Source: Apostichopus californicus | Taxonomy: Eukaryota > Echinodermata > Holothuroidea > Aspidochirotida > Stichopodidae | Length of the DNA stretch: 64,000 bases | Assembly: GCA_020650975.1 (NCBI GenBank) | Contig: JAIPMN010002421.1 | Location: forward strand, 15,652 to 79,651 | Direction: 5' to 3' | Part shown: piece after piece, positions 57,101-62,405 of the stretch | Position numbering within the stretch: position 1 is the stretch's first letter | Layout: every line of letters starts with the position of its first letter | The notes under the pieces: model-generated | The model's database searches: none | Seen by the model: only the letters and a program-made list of their open reading frames with translations | Told to the model about the DNA's origin: nothing | Made by a program: the position numbers and the translations under genes

Positions 57101-59011
57101 ATTAATTGTTATTTTCAGCTGGACCTGAGATGTCCATCGCTGTATCGTTTGTATACTGTGCTGTGGGTATTGACCGCAGCTGTATGTACTGACTGTACAC
57201 TAGTGTCTAATTACCGACGGTAGCAAGCTGTGTGTGTATTTTCTGGGATCGATGGTGGTGTTTAACATTTCTGTTACACCTCATTCCAAACTAGGTCAAA
57301 TTACCGGCATTAGACGTTTCTTTTTGCGAGTCTTCACACCCTTTAACAAGGCAGTGCAATGTAAAGTATGCATGTTTAAAATTCTAGAGGGACTTAAACA
57401 GCGAATTAAACAACCACAGATGTCAATGAACCTATCAACTTGAGTCATACAGTAAAGTTAATTACATAAATATTAGTTCTAAGGCAACATGAATTGCTAT
57501 TTGACAGAACTGTTCACTTTTGATTTTTGTTTTTTTCTCTCTCACCCTTCATTTTTCACTATCAGAAAGATTGTGTTTCCCTTTTTGTACCAGTTTTCCT
57601 TTGAGTCATATTTAATTAAAGGTTCTTGCTCTTTTAAAGTGGCTTTTGAGTTTTGGTTGATCACCAATATTTTACATTATTTTGACCAACCATTTTTGCA
57701 ACTGATCCCAAGGTACCATTGAAATTTACTTTAAATAAACAAACATTTATTATGTACTGTCAATCTTCACCATAGATGGATTGATGGACTTAAAAACTCC
57801 AAATTTTTTTCAAATCTTTCTTTTTTGTTTTTACTGACTGACCACTGGGACATACATATATCTGAGCTTTAAAATTTTGGCAAACCACTGATACGTATGC
57901 AATGATACTGCACACGTTAATTAATTAGTTTGTAGAGTAAACAGCCATACCTCTGAAAAGGAAGAAAGAATATCAGAGTTGCTCCCCAACAAGTCACTGC
58001 TGCCAGCACTGAACTCATCCAAAGAATCGCCAGCATTTGTATTTTCTTCGATGAAGCTTCGTGTGGAATCCAAAGTACTGTCTCTGTTGGGTTTGGAAGA
58101 CTCTGGTTTTGGATCCTTCTTCTTTTTCTTCTTCTTCTTCTGGAATTTTGCCAACTGAATTTTTAAGAATAAGGGTTGTTGCTTTATTAAATCAAGAATA
58201 GCATTTCTGTCATGTCGTCATAAATACTAAGTATTGTGGCTGGTACAGAAGACCTACCTGCATCAGTCACTGGTCTCATAAAAGTGGATTACTGCCTATC
58301 ACTGTGTCAGGAGAACGAGGTCTAACAAGTTAGTTACATTAGTTGCCTACAACTAAAATATGTTGCTAATATTTAACTAATGTACAACCTAGCTTGTAGA
58401 GCTATACAGATAATTGGGCCTATGCCCTTAACAATCATCATGTGAAATATGATGGCTTTGCAGTTGATAATACATAAAGTGTTCTGGCCTGAATGCTATT
58501 GTATACATTTAGCCTAGGCTACCAATGTGTGGCCTAACGTAGAATGTGTCTCGTTTAATTACAACTGTCGTGTTGGTGTTATATATATACAGTTGTCAGT
58601 AGGGCATAAGGCCCTAGCCTATCTAACAATACTCGTTTGGCCTTAGCTTAGTACTTAAGGCAAGTTGTGCCCTAGCATAAGCTAGGTTAATTCTAAAACT
58701 AACTTCTGAAATCGATTTGCCCAGCTGAAGACTGAAGCCCACGTTAAGTAAGACATAGACTGGGGGTCCTAACTTTAGACTTTGCCAAGCGGTAACTTAG
58801 CCGAGGGCCTGCTCTGAAAGAGGTTTCATAGCCTAACATTAACAAGTAACAGTTAGTAAGACTGAAATTTTGACTAACGCTAACCGAATGCTTTTTGACA
58901 AGCAAATAAAGAAGTTACGAGGAGGTTTGCTATCAAATTGTATTGTTCGCTGCAAAAACCTCTTACCCTGTCTCGACCAGCTGCCAACTTTTTATTTCTC
59001 TCGTCATCCAT
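46..59011 (-). CDS. AKAP9: AKAP9-like giant coiled-coil scaffold, whole gene span in window (20 exons, 3' end missing)
   Basis: Family knowledge: AKAP9 (AKAP450/CG-NAP) is a huge coiled-coil scaffold that anchors PKA and other kinases and phosphatases at the centrosome and cis-Golgi, binds gamma-tubulin complexes and nucleates Golgi microtubules. Seen here: 20 exons with consensus GT/AG sites whose phases join without error into 3,517 codons, rich in E, K, Q and L heptads. Colinear matches to human AKAP9 (from memory) occur at the start, in exons 6, 7, 13, 15/16, 17, 18 and 20. The last visible exon aligns with roughly 60% of the human protein, so the PACT domain lies off the left edge. At that point the visible protein is already much longer than the matching human part, mostly because of exons 7 and 13. 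Pericentrin is the main alternative, but the N-terminus and the exon 15-18 blocks favour AKAP9. Confidence 0.9.
959..1138 (-). CDS. AKAP9: AKAP9 exon 19
   Basis: 180 nt, phase 1 in and out. MHAQTDDLEQSLQASEQKQL, then an Ala-rich coil (ARNAKIAAEAECQKLRQQQN). Acceptor ACTTCAAG is pyrimidine-poor and the donor AGAG|GTTGGA is non-optimal, so the exact 3' edge is the least certain of the set, although the phase fits exon 20. Confidence 0.8.
1139..2806. other. AKAP9 intron 18
   Basis: AT-rich intron with no gene. It contains G-rich plus-strand tracts at about 1,317-1,355 and 2,748-2,780, each with four or more runs of three or more G, capable in principle of forming G-quadruplexes on the non-transcribed strand. 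Confidence 0.8.
2807..3037 (-). CDS. AKAP9: AKAP9 exon 18
   Basis: 231 nt, phase 1 in and out. NNRLQASIDSLLERMTGLSG parallels human SSRLQAAVEKLLEAISETSS; a Thr/Ser/Asp linker follows, then ERLEERLEEESTERQRLTAE, matching human ERLHEESRAREQLAVELSKAE. Acceptor CTCCTTCAG, donor CAAG|GTGAGA. Confidence 0.93.
3640..3990. repeat. Degenerate tandem repeat (CTACTTACATTACATACACAC-type)
   Basis: Repeated blocks such as CATACACACCTA and TAGGTAAATACATGTAACTA occur at spacings near 100 bases on the left; a shorter unit of about 40 bases (TAATAACCTACCTATGTAAC) repeats four times on the right. Units have diverged by several bases each. Confidence 0.7.
4150..4260 (+). repeat. 3' tail of a LINE/SINE with ATTAC microsatellite
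   Basis: The end reads TTGTAAAGCG, then GCGCTATATAAGAT, then repeated ATTAC units at about 4,226-4,258. A GCGCTATATAA tail followed by a short microsatellite is the usual 3' end of several invertebrate LINE-mobilised families. No reverse transcriptase is left; the body to the left (about 4,010-4,150) is too diverged to classify. Confidence 0.55.
4288..4425 (-). CDS. AKAP9: AKAP9 exon 17 (ELSQ/FAG block)
   Basis: 138 nt, phase 1 in and out. MSDEGLELSQQLAESMFAGP followed by DLDSDGEELIT matches human VTEEGTELSQRLVRSGFAGT and EIDPENEELML. Acidic, likely a helical hairpin rather than a long rod. Donor ACGA|GTAAGT. Confidence 0.94.
4792..4976 (-). CDS. AKAP9: AKAP9 exon 16 (conserved NNHLL block)
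   Basis: 185 nt, phase 2 in and 1 out. TNNHLLQVLSQAVKSVIATE followed by DTINKKL aligns with human KANNRLLKILLEVVKTTAAV and its EETIGRHVLGIL continuation without a gap, one of the most diagnostic segments of AKAP9. The remainder (GRRKSSPSEEAQEG) is a charged Ser/Gly linker. Donor GTG|GTAAGT. Confidence 0.95.
5071..5281. repeat. 31-bp minisatellite with palindromic units
   Basis: Units begin at 5,127, 5,158, 5,189, 5,220 and 5,251, an exact 31-bp period, with degenerate copies on the left. Each unit contains ATCACTTTTTAAAGTGAT or a variant, a near-perfect inverted repeat, joined by GCCCAAAATACCC. It lies in AKAP9 intron 15. There are no unique spacers, so it is not a CRISPR array. Confidence 0.9.
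6344..6483 (-). CDS. AKAP9: AKAP9 exon 15
   Basis: 140 nt, phase 0 in and 2 out. VQEEKAALVKRGLEQDTVLA leads into a coil ending LDRIGNER. The split Arg joins to exon 16, giving NER-ENLQQTNNHLL, which matches human NERYALQKANNRLL across the splice. Acceptor ATCACAAG, donor AAAG|GTACAG. Confidence 0.92.
13046..13324 (-). CDS. AKAP9: Alternative first coding exon of AKAP9 (internal promoter isoform), predicted
   Basis: ATG at 13,324 with A at -3, then 93 codons to an AAAG|GTTTGT donor in phase 0, exactly the phase required by exon 15. A stop lies in frame two codons upstream, and none of the AG sites that I checked inside the exon gives a phase 0 join to exon 14. It therefore works as a first exon, not a cassette. 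The start is MSKTTPMSPPGGIKSLLQKF; the middle (YLESLLEEERELLEREGIG) is helical and the end basic (ELLKRKKLEDG). I do not recognise a homologue. A 5' UTR exon could join at TTGTAG about 20 bases upstream. Product: a shorter AKAP9 lacking the first two-thirds. Confidence 0.6.
17188..17296. repeat. 21-bp tandem repeat
   Basis: The unit AGCAATATACTATAATATACT repeats about five times with a 21-bp period (copies start at 17,195 and 17,216 onward). The array gives a spurious repetitive open frame (LLVYYSI repeats) on the minus strand. Confidence 0.9.
17442..17570 (-). mobile_element. Penelope-like repeat fragment with hammerhead-like core
   Basis: On the minus strand the core reads CTGAAGA, an A, GGTCC-TGCTA-GGATC, then GAAAC. 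The outer arms GCCT and AGGC can pair (stem I) and the inner arms pair with one G-U wobble (stem II). This order is that of a hammerhead ribozyme; minimal hammerheads are known in Penelope-like retroelements. The flank (AAACTGTTAGCAAACTGCTT) recurs at about 30,950-31,016. No coding part remains. Confidence 0.55.
18443..18555 (-). CDS. AKAP9: AKAP9 exon 14
   Basis: 113 nt, phase 1 in and 0 out, with GCATTTG following an AACAG acceptor. Translation AFDAILRERDEKWQKELQKN, then EDQHQQVLQKLLDEINQ, to a CAG|GTACGG donor. It is the last exon before the 12-kb intron that contains the alternative first exon. Confidence 0.87.
19293..21875 (-). CDS. AKAP9: AKAP9 exon 13 (2.6-kb coiled-coil exon)
   Basis: 2,583 nt (860 codons plus split codons), phase 1 in and out; acceptor CTCTCTTTCAG, donor AAAG|GTAATT. 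Near residue 180 a Ser/Pro-rich linker (DTDSSPPRSPVKSK) interrupts the coil and offers proline-directed phosphorylation sites. Near residue 375, SEVAQVLADSSISYAEESE resembles human EEVAKVIVSMSIAFAQQTE, the only non-repetitive landmark in this part. The rest is repeating KDELEE/HQKELEEM-type coil with many LEEEHQKQ-like units, suggesting past internal duplication. Confidence 0.92.
22209..22431 (-). CDS. AKAP9: AKAP9 exon 12
   Basis: 223 nt, phase 0 in and 1 out. Starts DLTQQWDQATLEYLEVLRSK and includes the long single-helix-like IEHLKKQWEEDHQLDTEAL. Acceptor TGCCGGCAG, donor GAAG|GTAGGT. Tryptophans at coiled-coil heptad positions (QQW, KKQW) recur in exons 13 and 14, which may reflect internal repetition. 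Confidence 0.9.
22895..22945. repeat. Short tandem repeat (ACTTGTAACTTGT)
   Basis: About three to four copies of a 12-13-base ACTTGTAACTTGT-like unit in AKAP9 intron 11. Confidence 0.75.
23275..23354 (-). CDS. AKAP9: AKAP9 exon 11
   Basis: 80 nt, phase 1 in and 0 out. Acceptor TTCCTTCCAG, donor CAG|GTAAAT. Translation after the joined Asp: LTRLSSEELIGRLQEQLNDE, then HQQVIQ. It is separated from exon 10 by an 8.8-kb intron, but the phase match and coiled-coil content make it convincing. Confidence 0.87.
24922..25060. repeat. Near-perfect hairpin (foldback) about 139 bp
   Basis: Left arm 24,922-24,978 and right arm 25,001-25,060 are inverted copies (shared ACAAATAATGAATGGTT, GTGCAATAGTGCAAATATTT and GTTGAAAGATG) with a few mismatches. 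The 22-base spacer contains a smaller palindrome, TGTTCCATGGAACA. Confidence 0.9.
25056..25293. mobile_element. Candidate TIR element overlapping the hairpin
   Basis: A terminal inverted repeat of about 19 bases (left ...TATACAACACCT at 25,063-25,074; right AGGTGTTGTATA at 25,274-25,285, extending to TTATCAAA-like bases) bounds 238 bp. No transposase is present. It looks like a MITE, superfamily unassigned. Confidence 0.5.
27825..28189. mobile_element. hAT-type MITE copy A
   Basis: 365 bp bounded by CAGTGGCGGAGC and GCTCCGCCACTG, perfect 12-bp terminal inverted repeats typical of hAT DNA transposons. It is about 85-90% similar by eye to the copy at 33.4 kb. No clean target duplication is visible. 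An open frame across it on the plus strand is not a gene. Confidence 0.85.
28210..28365. repeat. Tandem duplication of about 70-75 bp
   Basis: Two adjacent copies share CAGTTGACAGAGAGCTCCCT, AGTACTGT and TGTAAATGCTGTTCACAGC, differing by small indels. The pair starts about 20 bases after the hAT MITE copy A. Confidence 0.85.
30950..31016 (-). mobile_element. Truncated copy of the same repeat flank
   Basis: About 67 bases (AAAACTGTAAGCAAACTGCT, then ATCCACTA, CCTGT and AGAGAATGTGTA) match the segment at 17,442-17,512 with small changes. The hammerhead-like portion is absent. Confidence 0.6.
32158..32392 (-). CDS. AKAP9: AKAP9 exon 10
   Basis: 235 nt, phase 0 in and phase 1 out. Begins NQHREELNSLKATAEAVYSS, continues as an E/Q/M-rich coil (VEQLEELHQRQEGEMEQMRK) and ends TND with a strong ATG|GTAAGT donor. 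The acceptor CCTGTAG lies at the edge of an approximately 111-bp tandem duplication, so a second copy of the acceptor sits upstream. From this exon on, introns change from phase 0 to mainly phase 1. Confidence 0.88.
32393..32584. repeat. Tandem duplication (about 111-bp offset) at the exon 10 acceptor
   Basis: Blocks at 32,393-32,471 and 32,504-32,584 share CTACAGGTTGATAT, AAAAGAACCAAG and ATAGCCATATCTAATAGCTG. The duplicated block includes the CTGTAG splice acceptor of exon 10. Confidence 0.9.
33082..33110. repeat. Poly-A tract of 29 bases
   Basis: A homopolymer on the plus strand in AKAP9 intron 9, about 50 bases downstream of the exon 9 donor in gene direction. Its length in this assembly is unreliable. 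Confidence 0.9.
33161..33304 (-). CDS. AKAP9: AKAP9 exon 9
   Basis: Forty-eight codons, phase 0 to 0, starting ALSGADMDKLQILKQNLDEG and ending ENVKSELE. The acceptor GTCGGTCAG has a rather weak pyrimidine tract; the donor is GAG|GTAAAA. A 29-base poly-T (poly-A on the plus strand) lies about 50 bases into the downstream intron and could affect splicing or sequencing accuracy. Confidence 0.87.
33410..33803. mobile_element. hAT-type MITE copy B with 8-bp target duplication
   Basis: The element itself is 33,418-33,795 (378 bp), from CAGTGGTGGAGC to GCTCCGCCACTG. It is flanked on both sides by CTTCCCAT, a perfect 8-bp target site duplication (33,410-33,417 and 33,796-33,803), the hAT superfamily hallmark. 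It sits in AKAP9 intron 8 and carries no transposase. Confidence 0.93.
34466..34570 (-). CDS. AKAP9: AKAP9 exon 8
   Basis: Thirty-five codons, phase 0 to 0. Acceptor CTTTCTCATTCAG, donor GAG|GTAGGC. The heptad sequence begins LNEVVAELKAKNEKLQEELE and ends in a polar NGPTTNQE tail. It is found only by splice and coiled-coil logic, but the acceptor is strong and the frame joins correctly on both sides. Confidence 0.85.
36886..36995. repeat. Local tandem duplication around an assembly gap
   Basis: AGAATATCCCACTG followed by GTATTTTACTG and a G-run occurs on both sides of ten N (36,928-36,937). The number of copies between them is unknown. Confidence 0.8.
43060..43152. repeat. Short direct duplication in intron 7
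   Basis: AACCAACTTTTATGGAAAGA occurs twice, about 63 bases apart, each preceded by TCCACTG/CCCACTGA-like bases. Confidence 0.8.
44405..49609 (-). CDS. AKAP9: AKAP9 exon 7 (giant 5.2-kb coiled-coil exon)
   Basis: One uninterrupted exon of 1,735 codons, phase 0 to 0 (acceptor CTCCTACAG, donor CAG|GTGCAG). About residue 100 of the exon, YGSQIVMMKQQLDEK matches human YGQQIVQMKQELIRQ. Long heptad arrays follow. Two very acidic, probably disordered interruptions lie near residues 1,110-1,150 and 1,235-1,260 (runs of E and D). Near residue 1,660, LLEKQYSEQL matches human LLEKQYQEQL. In the mammalian protein the corresponding N-terminal half carries the Yotiao isoform and PKA/PP1-binding segments; I cannot point to those motifs here. 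The donor is not strong: read-through adds VQWSSY and a TAA at 44,384-44,386. Long open frames on the opposite strand are shadows of codon bias. Confidence 0.93.
49610..50839. other. AKAP9 intron 6
   Basis: AT-rich intron; nothing recognised apart from its splice sites. Confidence 0.75.
50840..51007 (-). CDS. AKAP9: AKAP9 exon 6 (conserved QRD coiled coil)
   Basis: Fifty-six codons, phase 0 to 0. The sequence IQEFQQALLQRDQVIQQLT matches human LQEFEAAIKQRDGIITQLT almost position by position; the next part (NMQTVVQSRDAVQAEA) matches the human NLQQARREKDE stretch. Acceptor is CTCCACAG and donor is GAA|GTAAGT. This is the best N-terminal anchor for the AKAP9 call after the start codon. Confidence 0.93.
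51008..52613. other. AKAP9 intron 5
   Basis: AT-rich intron. A small cluster of CCATTTATAA/AATACCTA direct repeats lies near 51,995-52,065; otherwise nothing is recognised. Confidence 0.75.
52614..52673 (-). CDS. AKAP9: AKAP9 exon 5
   Basis: Twenty codons, GNVSGQEAELRAALEQYNIK, between a CCACAG acceptor and an AAG|GTAAGA donor, phase 0 to 0. It is short but has excellent splice signals and leads directly into the conserved QEF..QRD block of exon 6. Confidence 0.85.
52895..53052 (-). mobile_element. tRNA-derived SINE fragment (minus orientation)
   Basis: On the minus strand the tRNA-like head (53,052 to about 52,980) contains ACACAGGGCTTGTAATCCTG, GAGGTCCCAGGTTTTAATG and then CATTCT, colinear with the plus-strand copy at 53,200. 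The following TTTCTTTG..CTTTTCAAA is also shared. The A box is degraded. Confidence 0.6.
53200..53305 (+). mobile_element. tRNA-derived SINE fragment (plus orientation)
   Basis: Head GGTCGGGGTAGCTCAGTTGG has a good A box (TAGCTCAGTTGG); GGTTTGAGTGCC is a B-box-like block about 36 bases later. The 5' and 3' acceptor arms do not pair as in a working tRNA. The body continues TTTCTTTGCTTTTTTTCAAA to about 53,300, ending some 25 bases from the exon 4 donor. Confidence 0.65.
53329..53547 (-). CDS. AKAP9: AKAP9 exon 4 (first coiled coil)
   Basis: Seventy-three codons, phase 0 to 0, with a strong CTCTCCAG acceptor and a TCG|GTGAGA donor. It begins DSDTSQLDAEVARVELAESR and continues with a heptad block (HQLEESLLGKQTALDLLQNE), comparable in place to the human segment around ESELAGKQHEIEELNREL. 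The final third is polar (N/T/E-rich) and likely a loop. Without splicing, the frame stays open into the intron and ends in the neighbouring SINE-like repeat. Confidence 0.88.
53985..54023 (-). CDS. AKAP9: AKAP9 exon 3 (39-nt small exon, probable)
   Basis: Thirteen codons, IDQRSIGTDDLCQ, between an ATAG acceptor and a CAG|GTGAGA donor, phase 0 on both sides. It fits the phase 0 joins of exons 2 and 4, so the reading frame is kept whether it is used or skipped. No human counterpart is recognisable. The support is splice signals and phase only, so it could be optional or wrong. Confidence 0.6.
54024..57950. other. AKAP9 intron 2 (3.9 kb)
   Basis: No gene recognised. Strikingly dense in TACTGTAC/ACAGTA motifs (for example 54,100-54,250 and 55,200-55,700). 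Short open frames have intronic composition. Confidence 0.75.
57951..58154 (-). CDS. AKAP9: AKAP9 exon 2 (basic lysine tract and Ser/Asp-rich segment)
   Basis: Sixty-eight codons, phase 0 to 0. The acceptor ATTCAG is followed by LAKFQ and then eight lysines, matching human LAQFRQRK and its downstream KKQKKKRK cluster. The rest is Ser/Asp-rich and probably disordered (repeated SS, SD and DSL motifs). Donor is GAG|GTATGG. The Lys run is encoded by AAG/AAA repeats (plus-strand cttctt microsatellite at about 58,110-58,140), so its length may vary between alleles. Confidence 0.9.
58967..59011 (-). CDS. AKAP9: AKAP9 exon 1 (start codon)
   Basis: Fifteen codons, MDDERNKKLAAGRDR, from ATG at 59,011-59,009 to a GTAAGAG donor, phase 0. 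Human AKAP9 begins MEDEERQKKLEAGKAK and also breaks near here, which fixes both the start and the orthology. The 5' UTR continues to the right by an unknown amount. Confidence 0.9.
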
Positions 59012-59380
59012 GATAAAATTCTGTCACTGAATTATTCGGATGTTGTGTGTATTGTGGAAATGTGAATTTTTGCTACGTGGACGTGAACGCAGCCAACGCC
59101 GATCATATTCTGTGTACAAACAGGGTCTCCGCGTTAGCCACTGTCGTGTACTAGTTGACATCATTTGACCCCAGTCAGAAAGGTCAAACTTATAGAATTC
59201 GATGTCGTCTGCTACAACTTGACAACAGTAGTATTGAAGTAAGATTGGATTGTAATTAAGAGAAATAGGATTGGTAACTGGATTTTCCTGCTTCTTCCTC
59301 TTCTTATTACTTCGGTATCAAAATAAGAAAAGAAAAACTTAAAGCAACCCAGTAAATGGTTTATTCGAGCAACACATGTA
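59012..59380 (-). promoter_or_regulatory. Probable AKAP9 promoter and 5' UTR
   Basis: Lies directly upstream of the start codon and is richer in CpG than the introns (for example around 59,080-59,150). I see no clear TATA box or initiator, so this is placed by position only. The upstream edge is bounded by a satellite array that begins near 59,384. Confidence 0.4.
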
Positions 59381-59383
59381 AGT

Positions 59384-59822
59384 GATAAGTTGTCAATTAA
59401 AAATTTTGCAGAAAATTGTTCACTTGCTCAGTTGGAACGTAGTGAACAATTAAACATTTGCAGAAAAATGTTGAATTGGCCAAATGTGATAAGTTGTCAA
59501 ATAAACATTTTACAGAAAATTGTTCAATTGCTCAGATGGAATGAAGTGAACAGTTAAACATTTTGAAGAAAATTGTTCCTTGCTCAGTTGGAATGAAGTG
59601 AACAATTTTAAATTTTGCAGAAAAATGTTGAATTGACGACATACGATAAGTTGTCAGTAAAACATTTTGCAGAAAATTGTCCAATTGCTCAGATGGAATG
59701 AAGTGAACAGTTAAACATTTTTCAGAAAAATGTTGAATTGCCGAGATCTGATAAGTTGTCAATTAAACATTCTGCAGAAAAATGTTCAATCGCTCAGTTA
59801 AAGCAGCTGAGCAATCCAACAT
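59384..59822. repeat. Satellite of about 52 bp arranged mainly as 104-bp dimers
   Basis: GATAAGTTGTCA marks unit starts at 59,384, 59,488, 59,645 and 59,750, giving spacings of 104, 157 and 105, that is two, three and two half-units of about 52 bp. Each half-unit carries AACATTTTGCAGAAAATTGTT and GCTCAG-like blocks. The last part ends in an inverted repeat (CAGAAAAATGTTCAAT and its mirror at 59,775-59,822). Confidence 0.85.
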
Positions 59823-59849
59823 TTTTCTGATTTTTGATAAGATATTATA

Positions 59850-59925
59850 TTGTGTAAAAGTAAGTTGGCCTGACGTTTCGATCCTAGCAGGATCTTCTTC
59901 AGAGGCTAAACGAGGCTAAATGACA
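59850..59925 (-). mobile_element. Second hammerhead-like repeat copy upstream of AKAP9
   Basis: Shares TGTGTAAAAGTA and GGCCTGACGTTTCGATCCTA with the copy at 17.5 kb. Here stem II (GATCC-TGCTA-GGATC on the minus strand) is perfect. It abuts the 52/104-bp satellite. Confidence 0.55.
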
Positions 59926-61585
59926 AGATATAACAAGATATTATAATGTTATCTAAACATTTAACTGAAAAATGTTGACTGGGGCAACGTTTTGTTATGT
60001 TGATGGCACTTTTAAGCTTCCGTAGTATCGTACCTGCGCACTGACGTACACTCTATGAATGTATTCACAGCTATAGTCTACCCAAGTAAACGCGCACAAG
60101 ACACATGGCCCTAGATACTTCCAGTACTGAAAAAGAAGCCGTATTTTTTTATTCTTCGTAGAAACATGTCTGTTTTCTGCATAACAGTTAAGGTACTTCG
60201 TGATATATAAGTAACTTGTGATATTCATCCATTCTTTTTTACATCCCTACATTACATTAAGACACTAGTTTCCAAGCATTAAATTCAAGTTAATATCTAA
60301 GGCTTGATTTCTTATTTATCCTACTGTTACGGTTCCAGGGCAACAGTATCTGACCTACGCAACAACAAAAAAAGTTTATGTTGCCATCTAGAAATACGGC
60401 AACACAGTTCACGAAACGATAATCCATACCAAAACAAAAACACGCGCGCAACGATACTTCATTGACGAACGCGCTGCAAATCATGTTTTGAAAAACATGC
60501 GCGTGCCCGGAGGCGCGCGCGTGTACTGGCTTCACCTTTTTCTGTAATTTCAAGGGTCATTATTCCAGCACCTTAGTGCATGAGCTGTACAAAATCTTTG
60601 GATGTATGTCTATACCGTAAAGCGTCAACGATATGGAAGTATATGAAGCGTTTTGCTACGCCGTAAGATGAGGATATGCGCGTAACTCATTTATGTAATA
60701 ATTATACCCATGCAAATTACTCGGGACAAATGTCCCTACGGCGATTGTTTAATTATTTTCGAATTCGCCAGACTTCTCTCTCTGTATACATCAATGAGAA
60801 TTTAATGACAAGATATTCATGAAACAAAACTGATATTTTTGAATCATAGGCCACGGTCTAACATAAAGACGGCATTAAGTTTCACAGCACGTTCGTCTAC
60901 TCGAAATAATGAACTCATTATTTGTAAGTAAGGAAGAACCGTTGCCCTATTTCTGTTTTGCTTATTTCACATATATAGTGTGACTAAACCTTCAATGTAC
61001 GTTGGGCCGTATGACCAAATTTCCAAGCAAACTGTGTCTCCATTAGACACGGCTGATCTCCTGTAGATGTCATTTTTGTCGCGAATTAGTAAGGCCTTTA
61101 CATAAACAGTGTATATACGCAAATGGAATAATTAATCTTAACATTGTCCTATACCGTATTATAAGAACCACCCCGGAGCGACGTTTTTAAAGTCGACGCG
61201 CGTTATGAATATATACATTATGATTGGTGTCACTACACGCGACATTCATTTTCATGACGCAACAATCATTCGACACAACAACGTGAATGCACTAGTGTTG
61301 CGGGACTCGTCATCTCACGTAGATAGCTAGCTACATATTGTGTATACTACTATATATCATTATGATCGTGTGTCACGCGTTGACAGGTTGCCTTCACAAA
61401 CGTATGGTTCTCTCTTGCCACTGAACAAATCGACAATTTTGTAACAACTTTCACTGGACATTAAATATGGATGAAGACAGCTGTGGAAAAACTCGATGAA
61501 GCCGGAACGACATTACTGAATATTTTGACGACCTATCAGAACTTTGCAAGGATCTTTTACGTATATCGTTTCTGATAACATCGAT

Positions 61586-61685
61586 ATGGAGAAGGCTAAC
61601 ACCAACTGCGTTAGCAACAAGAATGCGAATAAGGTGCACCGTTGCGCAGAACCAATTATTGGGACGAATAAAGTAGGACCACAAG
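61586..61685 (+). CDS. Weak candidate first coding exon of a divergent plus-strand gene
   Basis: ATG at 61,586 opens MEKANTNCVSNKNANKVHRC and reaches a CACAAG|GTAGGC donor at about 61,685. The CpG-richer DNA just upstream (61,180-61,580) could be a promoter. A competing small frame (61,471-61,575, 34 codons, MKTAVEKLDEAGTTLLNILT at its start) precedes it and could instead be an upstream frame. I recognise no homologue and no second exon in the window. Confidence 0.25.
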
Positions 61686-62334
61686 GTAGGCTTAAACTTT
61701 GTATATTAAAAGGGAAACAAAATAAAGCTGGAAGACCTGCAGACATAATGGCATAATGGTATAGTGATCTTTTATTCATATTTTCGTAAAATTCTGTCTT
61801 TCTTTTTGTGGAAAATGTCGTCAGCTTCTCGAAAGGATCCGACTAATTCCGACATGCACGCTATGCAGACCATGTAATATCATACAATGAATATACAAGG
61901 GTATTTTGTTGTATATACAATATGTTTTCTTTTTACTATTATATACATTTTGCCACTGGTTAGCAAAACTTTAAATCGTCAACTGATTAGGCTATACTCC
62001 TTAGAATAGGGGGGGGGGGGTGGTTATTGATAGAAACCCTCACCCTCATACTCCCCCTATAGCCTTCCACTGCATATTCCCCCACCCCCCACCCCACCCA
62101 CCATCCCCCATACCAAAATGTTAGTTGCTCCCCTGCACCTAGCCTCCTATTCGTGTGATACTGTCACTATTGTGTATGGTTCATATCACTTTCTATGGGT
62201 AATATTTTCTGTTCTTTATAATATTCTTCATAATTTTCCTTTCAATGTTTTTCTCATAATTTTTTGATGCCCTTGTGTCTGTTTGATTGAACTTAATTAG
62301 TTTACATGTAGCAATATACATGTAGGATGTAGTT

Positions 62335-62405
62335 TGTAAAGAGCACGTGACTTGTGTAGGCCTCCGTATAATACTTGAGATCACGGGTTCGAATAATCCC
62401 ATTTG
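62335..62405 (+). repeat. tRNA-like relic (B-box match)
   Basis: AGAGCACGTGACTTGTG..GAGATCACGGGTTCGAATAATCCC resembles the D-stem to T-arm part of a tRNA, with an extra base pair region and no matching acceptor stem. Probably a decayed SINE head or tRNA pseudogene. Confidence 0.35.
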
